DNA of 7,213 nt, taken from positions 1 to 7,213 of the forward strand of contig CAZCXP010000127.1 in NCBI GenBank assembly GCA_964502665.1, written 5' to 3'. The position numbers were made by a program, and so were the translations under genes. The notes below the pieces were generated by a model, which was given only the letters and a program-made list of their open reading frames with translations, ran no database searches and was not told where the DNA came from. The stretch is from SOKG01 sp964502665. GTDB lineage: Bacteria; Chloroflexota; Dehalococcoidia; SZUA-161. Positions 5,799 to 7,213 of this stretch are shown one piece after another. Within the stretch, counting starts at the first letter, position 1; each line of letters opens with the position of its first letter.

Positions 5799-5819
5799 CC
5801 TCTCCCTTCAAGGGAGAGG
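5799..5819. repeat. 21-base palindrome identical to the window-start repeat
   Basis: 5799-5808 pairs perfectly with 5810-5819 around central C5809. The 21 bases are identical to 9-29 at the left edge of the window, so the same palindromic element occurs twice within 5.8 kb, once inside the synthase operon. Its right arm, AGGGAGAGGA, also resembles a ribosome binding site. Confidence 0.85.
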
Positions 5820-5876
5820 AATTTATGAGACATTATGCCAGATACTATGGTACTTAGCGTCAAGAAGGCTAAATAA

Positions 5877-6731
5877 ATGATCCCGATTCGTGTGATTCGC
5901 CGCCGCATCCGCTCCGTTCAGAGTACAGCCAAGATCACCAGGGCCATGGAAATGATCGCCGCCTCCAAGATGAGGCAGGCCCAACTGCGGGGGCTGGCAG
6001 CGCGCCCCTACGCGGAAAAGATGCATGAGGTTGTCGCCCACCTTGCTGCCCAGGGCCAACCAGGTGAGGAGCTCCATCCCCTACTTCAACGCAGGGAGGT
6101 CAAACGCATTGCCGTTGTTCACATCGCCGCCGACCGCGGGCTTTGCGGCGGCTTGAATGCCAATGTCAACCGGATGACGGTGAATTTCATTGTTGAGCAG
6201 AGTGTGCCTGTTAGCTCCATCACCGTGGGGCGGAGAGGTAGAGACTTTATGTCAAGATATGGCCAGGACATACTTGCCGAGTTCATACATCTTGGAGACC
6301 AGCCTTCTCTGCTCGATACAATGCCCATCTCACGCGTGGTCATCGATGACTATACGAACGAGACCATTGACCAGGTTTACCTGGCCTATACTCGGTTCAT
6401 CACCACCGTCCACCAGCAGCCAGTGCTCCAGGAGCTTCTGCCCGTCGAGCCGGTGAAGATGGAGCGCCCCGAGAGCCTGGAGTATATCTATGAGCCCTCC
6501 GCTCCGGAGGTTCTGCAGCACCTCCTCCCCCGCTATGTCGAGATGCAAGTTTACCACGCCATATTGGAGTCCATCGCCAGCGAGCAATCGGCCAGGATGG
6601 TTGCCATGCGCAATGCCACCGACAACGCCAACGACATGATCGAGGACCTCACACTAATTCTCAACAAGGCGCGCCAGGAGCTAATCACCAAGGAGCTCCT
6701 CGATATCGCCGGCGGGATTGGGCAAGCTTAG
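5877..6731 (+). CDS. atpG: F1Fo ATP synthase subunit gamma
   Basis: This 284-residue protein forms the central rotor shaft that turns inside the alpha/beta hexamer. The N-terminal coiled-coil helix has the signature RIRSVQSTAKITRAMEMIAASKMR (10-33, quoted here in part: ITRAMEMIAASKM). The Rossmann-like middle domain contains DRGLCGGLN (86-94). The C-terminal shaft helix has ASEQSARMVAMRNATDNAND (234-253) and then NKARQELITKELLDIAGG. Length is normal. ATG 5877 is preceded by AGAAGG (5863-5868) at eight bases. It is separated from atpA by 174 bases of mostly repeats. No atpD follows directly. Confidence 0.96.
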   Translation: MIPIRVIRRRIRSVQSTAKITRAMEMIAASKMRQAQLRGLAARPYAEKMHEVVAHLAAQGQPGEELHPLLQRREVKRIAVVHIAADRGLCGGLNANVNRMTVNFIVEQSVPVSSITVGRRGRDFMSRYGQDILAEFIHLGDQPSLLDTMPISRVVIDDYTNETIDQVYLAYTRFITTVHQQPVLQELLPVEPVKMERPESLEYIYEPSAPEVLQHLLPRYVEMQVYHAILESIASEQSARMVAMRNATDNANDMIEDLTLILNKARQELITKELLDIAGGIGQA

Positions 6732-6794
6732 GCGTTATAGACGATGAAGACGCTCAAATCGTTGAAGTCGTAGCGATTTAGCTGTAGTGATTAC
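6732..6794. other. Short spacer between atpG and the four-helix-bundle gene
   Basis: 63 bases with no gene. AAATCG (6756-6761) can pair with CGATTT (6774-6779) around a 12-base loop, a weak hairpin without a U-tract, so no convincing terminator or promoter is visible here. Confidence 0.35.
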
Positions 6795-7154
6795 ATGAAG
6801 TTTGGATTTGAAGACCTGGAGGTCTGGCATTTAGCTTCAGAACTGATAGATGAGGTCTATGACATTGCCGACAAGTTCCCGCCCATGGAGTTGTATAACC
6901 TAGCTTCACAGGTGAGGAGGGCGGCTATCTCGATTTCTCTAAACATCGCTGAGGGAAGCGGAAGACATCACAAAAGGGATTTTGCAAGATTCATTCGGCT
7001 ATCTATAGGCTCGCTTCTGGAAGTGGTCGCCAGTTTGAAGATTGCAATCAGACGGAATTATCTTATGCAGGCCGATTACGAGATGACAGCGTCTCCTCTC
7101 CTTGAGAAGCTTTACTTCAAGCTAATTGCTCTGGAGAAATCGCTGTTGACCTGA
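6795..7154 (+). CDS. Four-helix-bundle protein (S23 / 23S rRNA intervening-sequence family)
   Basis: This 119-residue protein matches the family pattern throughout: FEDLEVWHLASELIDEVY (5-22), the signature SQVRRAAISISLNIAEG (39-55), GSGR (54-57), FARFIRLSIGSLLEV (63-77) and a final helix. Family members fold as a four-helix bundle and assemble as pentamers; they are found in 23S rRNA intervening sequences and as scattered stand-alone genes, and the Avd protein of diversity-generating retroelements is structurally related. Their function is mostly unknown. There is no rRNA or reverse transcriptase gene in this window. The gene looks more A/T-rich than the synthase genes and has only a weak ribosome binding site, which would fit a horizontally moved insert. 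It lies where atpD is expected. Confidence 0.88.
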   Translation: MKFGFEDLEVWHLASELIDEVYDIADKFPPMELYNLASQVRRAAISISLNIAEGSGRHHKRDFARFIRLSIGSLLEVVASLKIAIRRNYLMQADYEMTASPLLEKLYFKLIALEKSLLT

Positions 7155-7213
7155 TTGGAACGCACCAACAACTTGAACGAACGAAGTGATAAAACGTTTC
7201 CAACGACTAGAAC
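7155..7213. other. Downstream edge, no gene seen
   Basis: The last 59 bases contain no gene start with a convincing ribosome binding site. TTGGAACG (7155-7162) and CGTTTCCAA (7195-7203) are near-complementary with one bulge, too weak to call a terminator. Confidence 0.4.

Noticed and set aside
6795..7154. Diversity-generating retroelement accessory gene (avd)
   Set aside because: The protein belongs to the same broad four-helix-bundle group, but there is no reverse transcriptase or template/variable repeat in the window.
7155..7203. Terminator after the four-helix-bundle gene
   Set aside because: Arms are short, bulged and about 30 bases apart, with no T-tract.

Overview
The window carries most of an F-type ATP synthase operon, all on the + strand: atpZ/atpI-like gene, atpB (a), atpE (c), atpF (b), atpH (delta), atpA (alpha) and atpG (gamma). 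Upstream lies a histone-deacetylase-fold gene, and downstream a four-helix-bundle (S23/IVS-type) gene. The gene order, the GC-rich codon use, the form of the a and b subunits and the many CCCTCTCCC-type palindromes suggest an uncultured bacterium of the Chloroflexota, possibly Dehalococcoidia-like. That assignment is an impression from the sequence, not a search result. The run of 100 Ns shows that this is a draft scaffold, probably from a metagenome.

Layout. Positions 1-42 hold a palindromic repeat that continues past the left edge. Positions 100-267 encode a very basic 55-residue protein whose stop codon overlaps the TTG start of the deacetylase-family gene (264-1085). Positions 1097-1196 are exactly 100 Ns flanked by two identical 55-base copies of the deacetylase 3' end, so this is almost certainly an assembly joint and not biology. 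Positions 1252-1465 have no gene but hold three small hairpins; two of them are inverted copies of one repeat with compensatory stem changes. A consensus-like sigma70 promoter (TTGAGC-18-TATAAT) at 1466-1495 drives the ATP synthase genes, with its predicted transcript start almost on the first start codon.

The synthase genes are tightly packed, with TAGTG stop/start overlaps at atpZ-atpB and atpF-atpH. Together they encode the Fo motor (a, c, b), the peripheral-stalk delta subunit, catalytic-head alpha and rotor gamma. Subunit b begins with a lipoprotein signal peptide and lipobox (LSSC), which is unusual. Between atpA and atpG the operon is opened by 174 bases holding two different palindromic repeats, one of them sharing a 21-base identity with the repeat at the left edge. 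After atpG, where atpD (beta) and atpC (epsilon) normally follow, there is a four-helix-bundle gene instead; beta and epsilon are not seen before the window ends.

I see no convincing wholly new multi-gene system. The points most worth a second look are the coupled small basic protein plus deacetylase-fold pair (the latter apparently lacking the usual catalytic Tyr), the lipoprotein b subunit, the covarying hairpin repeat upstream of the promoter, and the repeat and four-helix-bundle insertions in the synthase operon.
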